NCBI GenBank assembly: GCA_965533275.1
Contig: CBESWG010000107.1
Coordinates: 1-5,009, forward strand
Length of the DNA stretch: 5,009 nt
Reading direction: 5' to 3'
Source of the DNA: JAUXEH01 sp965533275
GTDB lineage: Bacteria > Acidobacteriota > Aminicenantia > Aminicenantales > Aminicenantaceae
Positions within the stretch are counted from its first letter, which is position 1; the number at the start of each line of letters is the position of its first letter. A program made the position numbers and the translations under genes. The notes under the pieces were generated by a model. It was given only the letters and a program-made list of their open reading frames with translations. It did not search any database and was not told where the DNA came from. Below are positions 1 through 5,009 of the stretch, piece by piece.

Positions 1-492
1 ATCGAGCCCGGAGAGCGGCTCGTCCATCAACAGGATCTCCGGATCGTGGAGGAGCGCAGAAGAGATCAGGACCTTCTGGACCATCCCCTTTGAATAGGAA
101 GAGATGGGCATATCCATCTCCATCGAGAGCTGGAACGACGCCATCAGTTCCTTGATCCGGAGCTTGAGAACCCGTTCCTGGATCTGCCGCAGCCTGCCCA
201 CCATGAGCAGATAGTCGAAACCGCTGAGATGGGGGTATATCGCTGCGTTCTCGGGAACGTAGCCGATATTCTTTTTATAGGAATACAAGCTCCTCGAGAT
301 CGGGATTCCCCGATATTCTATGGTCCCTGAAGTAGGTTCCAACAGCCCGGCCAGCATCTTGATAGTGGTGGACTTTCCGGCACCGTTGGGCCCCAGGTAT
401 CCCACTACCTCGCCCGGTTCCACCCGGAAGCTGACCTTCTTGACGGCGGGGTAGACAGAAAATTTCTTGGTGACTTCGCGAAGTTCCAGCAT
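1..492 (-). CDS. ABC-2-type transporter ATP-binding protein (C-terminus off window)
   Basis: This is the nucleotide-binding subunit of an ABC transporter, which hydrolyses ATP at the inner face of the cytoplasmic membrane to drive a separate permease. Only the first 164 residues are present. Visible motifs are Walker A GPNGAGKST (34-42), a Q-loop region reading GYVPEN (77-82) with Glu where Gln is usual, a signature motif YSKGM (133-137) in place of LSGGQ, Walker B EILLMDEP (152-159) and the D-loop SGLD (161-164), where the window ends. The H-loop and C-terminus are outside. The Glu in the Q-loop and the YSKGM signature are typical of ABC-2 exporters of the CcmA/NatA/DrrA type, so export is more likely than import. 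The start ATG (492-490) has AGGAGG nine bases upstream. The gene lies 52 bases downstream of the WD40 gene on the same strand, probably in one operon. The substrate is unknown; a permease would be expected next, beyond position 1. Confidence 0.93.
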   Translation of the reverse strand, partial: MLELREVTKKFSVYPAVKKVSFRVEPGEVVGYLGPNGAGKSTTIKMLAGLLEPTSGTIEYRGIPISRSLYSYKKNIGYVPENAAIYPHLSGFDYLLMVGRLRQIQERVLKLRIKELMASFQLSMEMDMPISSYSKGMVQKVLISSALLHDPEILLMDEPLSGLD

Positions 493-501
493 GGGGCACG
501 G

Positions 502-507
502 CCTCCT
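502..507 (-). promoter_or_regulatory. Ribosome binding site of the ABC ATPase gene
   Basis: On the minus strand this reads AGGAGG, nine bases before the ATG at 492-490. It fixes the start of the ATPase. It lies in the 52-base gap after the WD40 stop codon, so the ATPase can be translated independently from a shared transcript. I see no terminator-like hairpin in the gap. Confidence 0.75.
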
Positions 508-544
508 CAAGCCGCATCAACCCATATACCACGCTCGCGAAGAA

Positions 545-2059
545 TTATTCCAATTCGACTTCCCAAATCCGGGCCGTGCCGTCTTCCCCTGCCAGAGCCA
601 CATACCGTCCGCTGGGGTGGAAGTCGACGGATCGTACGGCATCGCCAGAAGAATGCCGCACGCCCATTATCCGCGTCCCTTCGCCTGCGATCCAGATCAC
701 GGCGCGGCCATCGCTCCCGGTCACGATAAATTTTCCGTTGGGGCTGAACGCGGCGGCATGGAACGATTGTCCTCCAAAATTCTGGATGAGGCGGCCGTTA
801 TCGGAGTTCCAGACCTTGGCCGTGTTGTCGACACTCGCCGAAACCAGTCTCTGCCCGGTGTGCGTAAACTCGACCGAGGAGACGGCGCGGGTATGGCCGG
901 AGAATTCCCTCACCTTTTCCCCTGAATTCACGCGCCATATCGACAGCCCGCCATTGGTGCTGCCCACGGCCAGAAGCCGGCCCTGAGGATGGAAGGCCAC
1001 GGAATAAACTCCCAGCTCGGCGACCGTGATGCTCTTGAGTTCTTTCCCATTGGAGGCATCCCAGATCTTCACGGTCCCGTCATCGCTTCCTGTCGCCACC
1101 CGACTGCCGTCGGGGCTGAAAGCCGCGCTGAGAACAGGCTTGCCGTGGCCCTGCAGCAGCTGGAGCTGGTTCCCGCTCCCTGCTTGCCAGATGCGGGCCG
1201 TGCCGTCGCCGCCTCCGGTGACCACACGCCGGCTGTTGGGGCTGAATTCGGCGGTGAACACATTTCCGGAATGGCCTCGGAGCGTGCTCTTCAGTTTTCC
1301 TGAGGGGAAATCCCAGATGCGGGCCGTCCTGTCGGCAGAAGCCGTCACTACGGTTGTGCCGTCGGGGCTGAAACGGATACCGTACAAGCGTCCACCGTGT
1401 CCTGTCAGGTTTTTTGCGACCTGCTTCTGCTTCTCGGATGCCGCCGGCCCGGACAGGATCTTGAGCTCTGTGAGGACGGCCCAGTCCTTATCAGCGGAGC
1501 GGCCGGCATTGAGGACCAGCATCAGTGTGCCTGTCTGACCGGCAAACTGCTCCAGGCTGCACTCGCCGCGGGCGAGCTGCCGATCGTAGCGGATCTGCAG
1601 CGTGTAGATCGTCTGGGACGGGCTGCCGAGCTGCGTGGTCGCGCGCATACGCCTTGCTCCGGCCTCTTCCCGGGTTCCTGCGTGCAAGAAACGCACGCCG
1701 ATGGAGACACCATCGGTCCCTGAAGCACCCTGATTGAATCCTGCGGAGAATACCAGTTTGGGATCGTTCTCAGGGATGGTCACGTCATCGAATCCTCCGT
1801 AAACGGTCCCTCCGCCCTTCCATGGGGGATGTATAAAGAGGACCCGCTCATATTTGCGGCCATCCTCGAGGGTGGTGCCGGACTCGTATCTGACCGTCCC
1901 CTGCGCCTCTTGATCACGACCGAAGGCCAGTGTATCCCCGTCCCGGTTGCTCCAGCGGGCTTGGGATGCCTTCTCGATGAGGTCGATCTCCTCACTCAGG
2001 CCGGGAAGCACTGCACAGAAGATCCACAGTGTGATCAGAACTCCAATTTTCATTTTCAT
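545..2059 (-). CDS. Secreted seven-bladed WD40 beta-propeller protein with a novel N-terminal domain
   Basis: The product is 504 residues. Residues 1-22 look like a Sec signal peptide: basic MKMK, a hydrophobic core at about 5-19, and probable cleavage after GLS (20-22). Residues about 25-205 form a segment rich in Gly and alternating hydrophobic residues, probably a beta-sandwich; I do not recognise its family, though a carbohydrate-binding-like (NPCBM-like) fold is conceivable. From about 218 there are seven WD40 repeats, enough for one closed propeller, at roughly 218-258, 260-300, 302-342, 344-384, 386-425, 427-466 and 467-504. Typical elements include GH near the repeat start, FSPDG and (A/V)(R/K)IWD; repeats 4, 6 and 7 are the most diverged and lack the GH pair. 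Such propellers act as protein-binding scaffolds and have no catalytic motif. The start ATG has AGGGAG eight bases upstream. An in-frame Met at residue 3 is a possible alternative start. The gene precedes an ABC ATPase gene on the same strand, so the protein may be an extracytoplasmic partner of that transporter (inference). Confidence 0.92.
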   Translation of the reverse strand: MKMKIGVLITLWIFCAVLPGLSEEIDLIEKASQARWSNRDGDTLAFGRDQEAQGTVRYESGTTLEDGRKYERVLFIHPPWKGGGTVYGGFDDVTIPENDPKLVFSAGFNQGASGTDGVSIGVRFLHAGTREEAGARRMRATTQLGSPSQTIYTLQIRYDRQLARGECSLEQFAGQTGTLMLVLNAGRSADKDWAVLTELKILSGPAASEKQKQVAKNLTGHGGRLYGIRFSPDGTTVVTASADRTARIWDFPSGKLKSTLRGHSGNVFTAEFSPNSRRVVTGGGDGTARIWQAGSGNQLQLLQGHGKPVLSAAFSPDGSRVATGSDDGTVKIWDASNGKELKSITVAELGVYSVAFHPQGRLLAVGSTNGGLSIWRVNSGEKVREFSGHTRAVSSVEFTHTGQRLVSASVDNTAKVWNSDNGRLIQNFGGQSFHAAAFSPNGKFIVTGSDGRAVIWIAGEGTRIMGVRHSSGDAVRSVDFHPSGRYVALAGEDGTARIWEVELE

Positions 2060-2067
2060 GGCTCATT

Positions 2068-2073
2068 CTCCCT
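2068..2073 (-). promoter_or_regulatory. Ribosome binding site of the WD40 gene
   Basis: The minus strand reads AGGGAG eight bases before the ATG at 2059-2057. This supports the first Met rather than the Met at residue 3, which would put the spacing at 14 bases. Confidence 0.6.
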
Positions 2074-2101
2074 GTCACTCGGTGTTTCGAAGAATGGCCT
2101 T

Positions 2102-2107
2102 ACTATA
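2102..2107 (-). promoter_or_regulatory. Candidate -10 box for the WD40-ABC operon
   Basis: The minus strand reads TATAGT, five of six matches to the sigma-70 -10 consensus. It would give a leader of roughly 35 bases before the WD40 start. The hexamer at the right distance for a -35 box (TACGCA, 2130-2125, 17-base spacing) matches only three of six, so the call rests mainly on the -10 box and on the need for a promoter in this divergent gap. Confidence 0.35.
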
Positions 2108-2118
2108 ACAGATTCCAG

Positions 2119-2148
2119 ATGTCATGCGTAATAGGATTAAGGTATAAT
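2119..2148 (+). promoter_or_regulatory. Sigma-70-type promoter of the TPR protein gene
   Basis: A perfect -10 box TATAAT lies at 2143-2148. Eighteen bases upstream is ATGTCA (2119-2124), four of six matches to TTGACA. Transcription would begin near 2155, only about 18 bases before the ATG at 2173 and just ahead of the AAGGAGG at 2161. The site overlaps the upstream part of the divergent WD40 promoter region, so a regulator bound here could affect both genes. Confidence 0.65.
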
Positions 2149-2160
2149 GGTAACACTTCC

Positions 2161-2167
2161 AAGGAGG
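2161..2167 (+). promoter_or_regulatory. Ribosome binding site that fixes the TPR gene start
   Basis: AAGGAGG, near-perfect complementarity to the 16S rRNA 3' end, sits five bases before the ATG at 2173. It decides between this start and the longer in-frame ATG at 2119, which lies in the probable -35 region and so upstream of the transcript start. Confidence 0.85.
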
Positions 2168-2172
2168 TAGTC

Positions 2173-3741
2173 ATGTTCAGAGCGGCCCCTGTCCTGATAC
2201 TCACTCTCCTCACCCTGGCATTTGTTCACTGCGCGGGGACACCTCAGCCTGAGGTTTCACCCCAGGAACTCGCCCAGTACAACCTGCGCCTCAAGGAGGC
2301 GGACAGCCTCATGACCTCCTTCAACTACGTCAAGATGAAGCAGGCCTTCGCTATCTACGGCGAGCTGCTGCCTTTTCCCGCCTTCCAACGGAAGACGGGA
2401 GAACGCTTCCTGCAGGCCGCAGTGGTGCTGGCCCTCCGGGAACGCGAGATCGGGATCATGGATTCCGATGTCCTGCAGCAGGCCGGCGCCCTGATCGCGA
2501 GGGCTCCCAACCTGCAGGGATTCCAGAAATACCTGGATATCCTCGAACACATCCCGGTCGACACAAAGGGCGTCACGGGAGGAGACGCTCAGGACGATGA
2601 GGACATGGACGAATACTTTGAATGGGTCAAGGGGAATGTGGATCCCATCAACATGGACCTGAAAAAGAGCTCCACTTCCTCCGATATCCTGGCCTATCTC
2701 TACATCTCTTTCCACAGCATGTATGCATACCGCTTCCCGGAACAGGACGACATGACCGCGCTGGGTGACCTCTATCCTGTCTCTCCCCTGATCCGGTTCA
2801 AACTCTCCATCTACCCCACCCTGGATGACCGGGGCCTGAAGGGGATCCTGGACGCGGATCCCGAGTTCTACGAGGCAGACCTTTTCCTGGGAGCCGTGGA
2901 GATGCAGGCAGGCAATGTCCTCTCGGCCGAAAAGAGATACCTCAACACCTATGAACACATCCCGCAGTCCACCTCGGCCGTCATCTCGCTGGCCAATGTC
3001 TGTTTCCATTTGGAGGAGTTCGACCAATGCCTGGAGTACAATGAGAAAGCCCTGAAGCTGGCCCCCCGGTACAGGGACGCCATCCTGGGTAAGGCCATGT
3101 GCCTGGGCTACCTGGGCCGGCACGAGGAAGCCCTGTCAGAACTTCAGAAGATGCTGGAGCTGGGCCGCTACTATATTGGAGAGTCCTGCTACTGGATGGC
3201 CTGGAACCTCAACGAGCTGGGAAGCCTGGATGAAGCCCAGGCATATGTCGAAAAGTCCAAAAACTACCTCATTGGCCACTACGAGGTCATGCTCCTGGCT
3301 GGACTGGTGGCCTACCAGCAGGGGCGGCTGGAGGATGCGGAACGGGACCTCAACGAGACCCTGGAACTCAACAAACATGAGTGCGAGGCAGCCTTCTACT
3401 TGGGAAAGATCCATGCCGACCGGGGGGAGTGGTCCGATTCCGGGATCCTGTTCGAGCGGTCAGCCATCTGCAATACTCAAATAGAGGCGGCCCTGAAGGC
3501 CCGGATCAGGGAGATCGAGGAAGCTCCCATGTCAGAGGCACGGAAACAGAAACTCATCCTCAAGAAGAAAACCCAGCTCCTTCAAACCACCCGCACCAGG
3601 GCCACGGCGTACTACAATGCCGCAGCGGGCTTCTTCAACGCCAAGATGCACGACAAAGCCCTTAAAATGGCGGAAGAGGCGGCCAAACATCCCGTGACCA
3701 GAGAGAGAGCCCAAGAACTAATCGAGACCATCAAGCAGTAA
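2173..3741 (+). CDS. Exported TPR-repeat protein, probable lipoprotein
   Basis: The product is 522 residues. The N-terminus MFRAAPVLILTLLTLAFVHC followed by AGTP looks like a lipoprotein signal with Cys20 as the lipidation site. The -1 residue is His instead of the usual Gly, Ala or Ser, so lipidation is uncertain; export seems safe. Residues about 25-230 are largely helical with no family I recognise, and include an acidic patch at 137-149. Six consecutive 34-residue TPR units follow at about 233-266, 267-300, 301-334, 335-369, 370-403 and 404-437, with typical spacing such as YLGRHEEAL (313-321) and YQQGRLEDAE (381-390). A charged helix (about 438-475) leads to one more TPR-like unit at about 477-510. 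TPR arrays are protein-binding scaffolds, so the likely role is assembly or complex formation at the envelope. It has its own promoter and is probably monocistronic, with a terminator downstream. The binding partner cannot be read from the sequence. Confidence 0.9.
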   Translation: MFRAAPVLILTLLTLAFVHCAGTPQPEVSPQELAQYNLRLKEADSLMTSFNYVKMKQAFAIYGELLPFPAFQRKTGERFLQAAVVLALREREIGIMDSDVLQQAGALIARAPNLQGFQKYLDILEHIPVDTKGVTGGDAQDDEDMDEYFEWVKGNVDPINMDLKKSSTSSDILAYLYISFHSMYAYRFPEQDDMTALGDLYPVSPLIRFKLSIYPTLDDRGLKGILDADPEFYEADLFLGAVEMQAGNVLSAEKRYLNTYEHIPQSTSAVISLANVCFHLEEFDQCLEYNEKALKLAPRYRDAILGKAMCLGYLGRHEEALSELQKMLELGRYYIGESCYWMAWNLNELGSLDEAQAYVEKSKNYLIGHYEVMLLAGLVAYQQGRLEDAERDLNETLELNKHECEAAFYLGKIHADRGEWSDSGILFERSAICNTQIEAALKARIREIEEAPMSEARKQKLILKKKTQLLQTTRTRATAYYNAAAGFFNAKMHDKALKMAEEAAKHPVTRERAQELIETIKQ

Positions 3742-3771
3742 TCCCGCTGTTCGGGGGAGACCCTAGGCCAC

Positions 3772-3794
3772 GAATGTAAACATATTTTACATTC
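3772..3794. repeat. Perfect 9-bp inverted repeat with 5-base spacer
   Basis: GAATGTAAA (3772-3780) and TTTACATTC (3786-3794) are exact reverse complements around CATAT. The element is AT-rich and not followed by a T run, so it is a poor intrinsic terminator on either strand. Its size and symmetry fit an operator for a dimeric regulator, or an RNA 3'-end hairpin of the TPR transcript, 30 bases after that gene's stop. The 23-bp perfect symmetry is directly visible; the role is inference. Confidence 0.6.
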
Positions 3795-3806
3795 CTTCCA
3801 CTTTCC

Positions 3807-3858
3807 TGCCCCAATTGAAGCCCTGTTTCATGGGGGAACCCCTCGGGGCACGTTTTTT
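3807..3858 (+). terminator. Probable intrinsic terminator after the TPR gene
   Basis: TGCCCC (3807-3812) pairs with GGGGCA (3845-3850), and two bases later comes a run of six T's (3853-3858). Inside the outer stem, TGAA/TTCA (3817-3820 area and 3827-3830) and GGGG/CCCC (about 3832-3842) can form two smaller hairpins, giving a three-way junction. A competing simple hairpin is CCCCTCGGGG (3839-3848), also directly before the T run. Either form ends the TPR transcript before the sigma factor gene. It is about 65-115 bases after the TPR stop codon. Confidence 0.55.
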
Positions 3859-3886
3859 GCATTCAATCATGTGGACACGGAATAAT
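3856..3886 (+). promoter_or_regulatory. Weak candidate promoter of the sigma/anti-sigma operon
   Basis: AATAAT (3881-3886) matches the -10 consensus at five of six positions. Upstream, TTTGCA (3856-3861, 19-base spacing) matches the -35 consensus at four of six. Transcription would start near 3893, about 29 bases before the sigma ATG. The -35 overlaps the end of the terminator T run. An autoregulated ECF promoter is an alternative: a GGAAC core typical of ECF -35 elements occurs at 3835-3839, but no convincing -10 partner follows. Confidence 0.3.
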
Positions 3887-3921
3887 CTTCGATTCCAGGT
3901 GTAAGTAAAGTGGGAGTGAGA

Positions 3922-4500
3922 ATGAGCCAAAATGATAGCGAAGAGGAACGCATGCTCATCGTAAAAGCCAAAGACGGTGATTCCGGCGCCTACGAGTCGC
4001 TGGTGCGGAAGTATCAGAGGAGCATCTACTACCTCTGCCACCGCATGACCGGGGCCCATCAATCCGCAGACGACCTCTCCCAAGAGACATTCGTCAAGGC
4101 TTATTTCGCTCTTCCCAAATTCAACGAGGAGATGAGTTTTTTTGCCTGGATCCGAAAGATCGCCGTCAACAGCACTTTGAACTACCTCAAGCTCAGGAAG
4201 AGGGAGAAACCCCTGGTCGAAAACACCCACGCAGGATCAGACAATCCCGGCTCTCATGCTGCCATGCCGGAGGCAAAACTGGAACGAAAGCGCATGGAAG
4301 AGACTTTTCAAGATGCTCTGCATACGCTTCCGGCTGACCAGAAAGCCATCTTCATCCTCAAGGTGTACGAAGAACAGAGCTACCAGGACATCGCGCGGAT
4401 CATGAACATCCCGCACGGCACGGTGATGTCAAGACTCAGCAGAGCACGCCAGAAACTCAAACTCGCCATGGCCGCATACCTAGAGGGAGGTGACGCATGA
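3922..4500 (+). CDS. ECF-type RNA polymerase sigma factor (RpoE-like, sigma-70 family)
   Basis: The product is 192 residues, a usual ECF length, and directs RNA polymerase to a dedicated promoter set when released from its anti-sigma factor. Sigma region 2 spans about 22-95: YESLVRKYQRSIYYLCHRM, then DDLSQETFVKAYFALPKF (50-67, regions 2.2-2.3) and FFAWIRKIAVNSTLNYLKLR (region 2.4, -10 recognition). A variable linker (about 96-120) leads to region 4 at about 125-182, with LPADQKAIFILKVYEEQSYQDIARIMNIP and the recognition helix HGTVMSRLSRARQKL. Region 3 is absent, as expected for ECF factors. I chose ATG 3922, with GGGAG five bases upstream. In-frame GTG codons at 3910 and 3916 are alternatives; 3910 has a weaker AGGTG eight bases upstream. 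The stop overlaps the next gene's start in ATGA, so the two are translationally coupled, and the neighbour carries the anti-sigma zinc motif. Confidence 0.95.
   Translation: MSQNDSEEERMLIVKAKDGDSGAYESLVRKYQRSIYYLCHRMTGAHQSADDLSQETFVKAYFALPKFNEEMSFFAWIRKIAVNSTLNYLKLRKREKPLVENTHAGSDNPGSHAAMPEAKLERKRMEETFQDALHTLPADQKAIFILKVYEEQSYQDIARIMNIPHGTVMSRLSRARQKLKLAMAAYLEGGDA
4486..4493 (+). promoter_or_regulatory. Strong ribosome binding site of the anti-sigma gene
   Basis: GGAGGTGA, an extended match to the anti-Shine-Dalgarno sequence, lies within the last codons of the sigma gene, with GGAGG ending six bases before the ATG at 4497. With the ATGA overlap it should give coupled and abundant translation of the inhibitor relative to the sigma factor. 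Confidence 0.85.
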
Positions 4501-5009
4501 AACACGAGAAGATCCGCGACCTGCTCTCCGCCTACCTGGATGACGAACTCTCCCTCCCCGACAAGGCCGCCGTCGATACACACCTGCACGACTGCCGGGA
4601 ATGCCGGGACGAGCTGGGTCAGCTGCGCAAGCTGGATTCCCTGACCCGGCAGGTGACCCATCCTCCTCAAAAAGAAGAATACTGGGAAGCCCTGCCGGGG
4701 ATGATCCACTCCGGTATCACAGAACGGCTCCAGGCCGGGCCTCCCAAGGAGAGGAAAATGTTCAAGGATGCTTTTATCACAGGCGATTCGAATGTGAAGC
4801 TGAAGGCCTTCGTGTTCCCGTTTTCCATGACCGTCCATGCCGTCATTATCCTGATGATGCTGGTTTTTCCTCTGATGAATACTGGGGACCTGCCGGAGGT
4901 CGAGATCTACAGCGCGTTCCTGGCCCCAACTCCGCCTCCCCCGCCTCCTCCCCCACCTCCGGCCAAAAAACGCACGCGCTCCAAGCGCACCACACGCATC
5001 AAGCCGGTC
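4497..5009 (+). CDS. Anti-sigma factor (zinc ZAS/zf-HC2 domain) fused to a TonB-like energy-transducer N-terminus (partial)
   Basis: 171 residues are visible and the gene runs off the right edge. Residues 1-50 are a zinc-binding anti-sigma domain: LLSAYLDDEL (9-18), then H29-x3-C33-x2-C36 followed by RDEL, the classic ZAS motif that clamps an ECF sigma factor. A charged cytoplasmic linker runs from about 51 to 103. A single transmembrane helix (about 104-126) contains S110-x3-H114, the same SxxxH spacing as the ExbB-interacting Ser/His pair of TonB. Then come EVEIYSAFLAPT (134-145), ten consecutive prolines (146-155) and a Lys/Arg-rich stretch (157-169), like the periplasmic start of TonB. 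Topology agrees for both halves: N-terminus inside, C-terminus in the periplasm. The ATGA overlap with the ECF sigma gene makes that protein the obvious target. A TonB C-terminal domain is predicted beyond 5009 but not seen. The simpler alternative is an ordinary anti-sigma factor with a proline-rich periplasmic tail. Confidence 0.88.
   Translation, partial: MKHEKIRDLLSAYLDDELSLPDKAAVDTHLHDCRECRDELGQLRKLDSLTRQVTHPPQKEEYWEALPGMIHSGITERLQAGPPKERKMFKDAFITGDSNVKLKAFVFPFSMTVHAVIILMMLVFPLMNTGDLPEVEIYSAFLAPTPPPPPPPPPPAKKRTRSKRTTRIKPV

Noticed and set aside
565..1400. Recurring DNA motifs such as GGGGCTGAA and GATGCGGGCC, resembling a dispersed repeat
   Set aside because: They fall at the same place in successive WD40 units (FSP and ARIW codons on the minus strand), so they reflect protein repeats rather than a mobile or CRISPR-type repeat.
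467..1538. Several plus-strand open frames opposite the WD40 gene
   Set aside because: Their repeated peptides (such as LPSGL and QMRAV) are reverse-strand echoes of the WD40 repeats and not separate genes.
2119..2172. Eighteen-residue N-terminal extension of the TPR protein from ATG 2119
   Set aside because: It would include the -10 box TATAAT and the AAGGAGG site as coding sequence, has no ribosome binding site of its own, and places non-hydrophobic residues ahead of a clear signal peptide.
2257..3123. Long open frame of 288 codons on the minus strand
   Set aside because: It lies entirely inside the TPR gene, shows no recognisable domain, and is explained by the GC-rich third-position bias of the real frame.
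3743..3755. Small hairpin CCCG-N5-CGGG right after the TPR stop codon
   Set aside because: Only four base pairs and no T run follow; too weak to call as a terminator.
3835..3862. ECF-type autoregulatory promoter with GGAAC at 3835-3839
   Set aside because: No acceptable -10 element lies 16-17 bases downstream, and the GGAAC is part of the G/C-rich terminator stem. Kept only as an alternative in the promoter entry.
3787..4230. Minus-strand open frame of 147 codons spanning the gap and the sigma gene
   Set aside because: It is antisense to conserved sigma region 2 and shows no domain; the gap portion includes the terminator structure.
4380..4838. Minus-strand open frame of 152 codons
   Set aside because: It is antisense to sigma region 4 and the anti-sigma zinc domain, both of which carry clear family motifs on the plus strand.

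Overview
The window holds five genes, two of them cut by the window edges, and reads as ordinary chromosomal DNA of a moderately GC-rich (estimated by eye, high 50s percent), uncultured-style Gram-negative bacterium. An outer membrane is implied by a TonB-like protein and a candidate lipoprotein. The TonB-like segment (a membrane helix with an SxxxH motif, then a pure run of ten prolines) resembles TonB proteins I associate with Acidobacteriota and relatives such as Aminicenantes. Taxonomy is inference only, and a deltaproteobacterial lineage is also possible. I see no tRNA, rRNA, CRISPR array, insertion sequence or phage signature.

Left half, minus strand (1-2059): a secreted seven-bladed WD40 propeller protein (2059-545) is followed 52 bases later by the ATP-binding subunit of an ABC-2-type exporter (492-1, running off the left edge at its D-loop). 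They share a strand and a short gap with its own ribosome binding site, so they are probably one transcription unit. Positions 2060-2172 form a divergent promoter region.

Middle, plus strand (2173-3741): a TPR-repeat protein with an N-terminal signal or lipoprotein-type leader. A perfect TATAAT -10 box and a strong AAGGAGG ribosome binding site fix its start at 2173. The 180-base gap after it (3742-3921) contains a perfect 9-bp palindrome, a G/C-rich structure ending in six T's that is the likely terminator, and a weak candidate promoter.

Right end, plus strand (3922-5009): an ECF (RpoE-like) sigma factor overlaps by ATGA the start of its cognate regulator. That regulator is the most interesting item here. 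Its N-terminus is a zinc-binding anti-sigma domain (H29-x3-C33-x2-C36). Its membrane helix and periplasmic start look like TonB: SxxxH in the helix, then ten prolines and a lysine/arginine-rich stretch. It therefore appears to be an anti-sigma factor fused to a TonB-type energy transducer, which would couple TonB engagement or mechanical state directly to release of an ECF sigma factor. The expected TonB C-terminal domain lies beyond the window, so the fusion is supported only up to residue 171.
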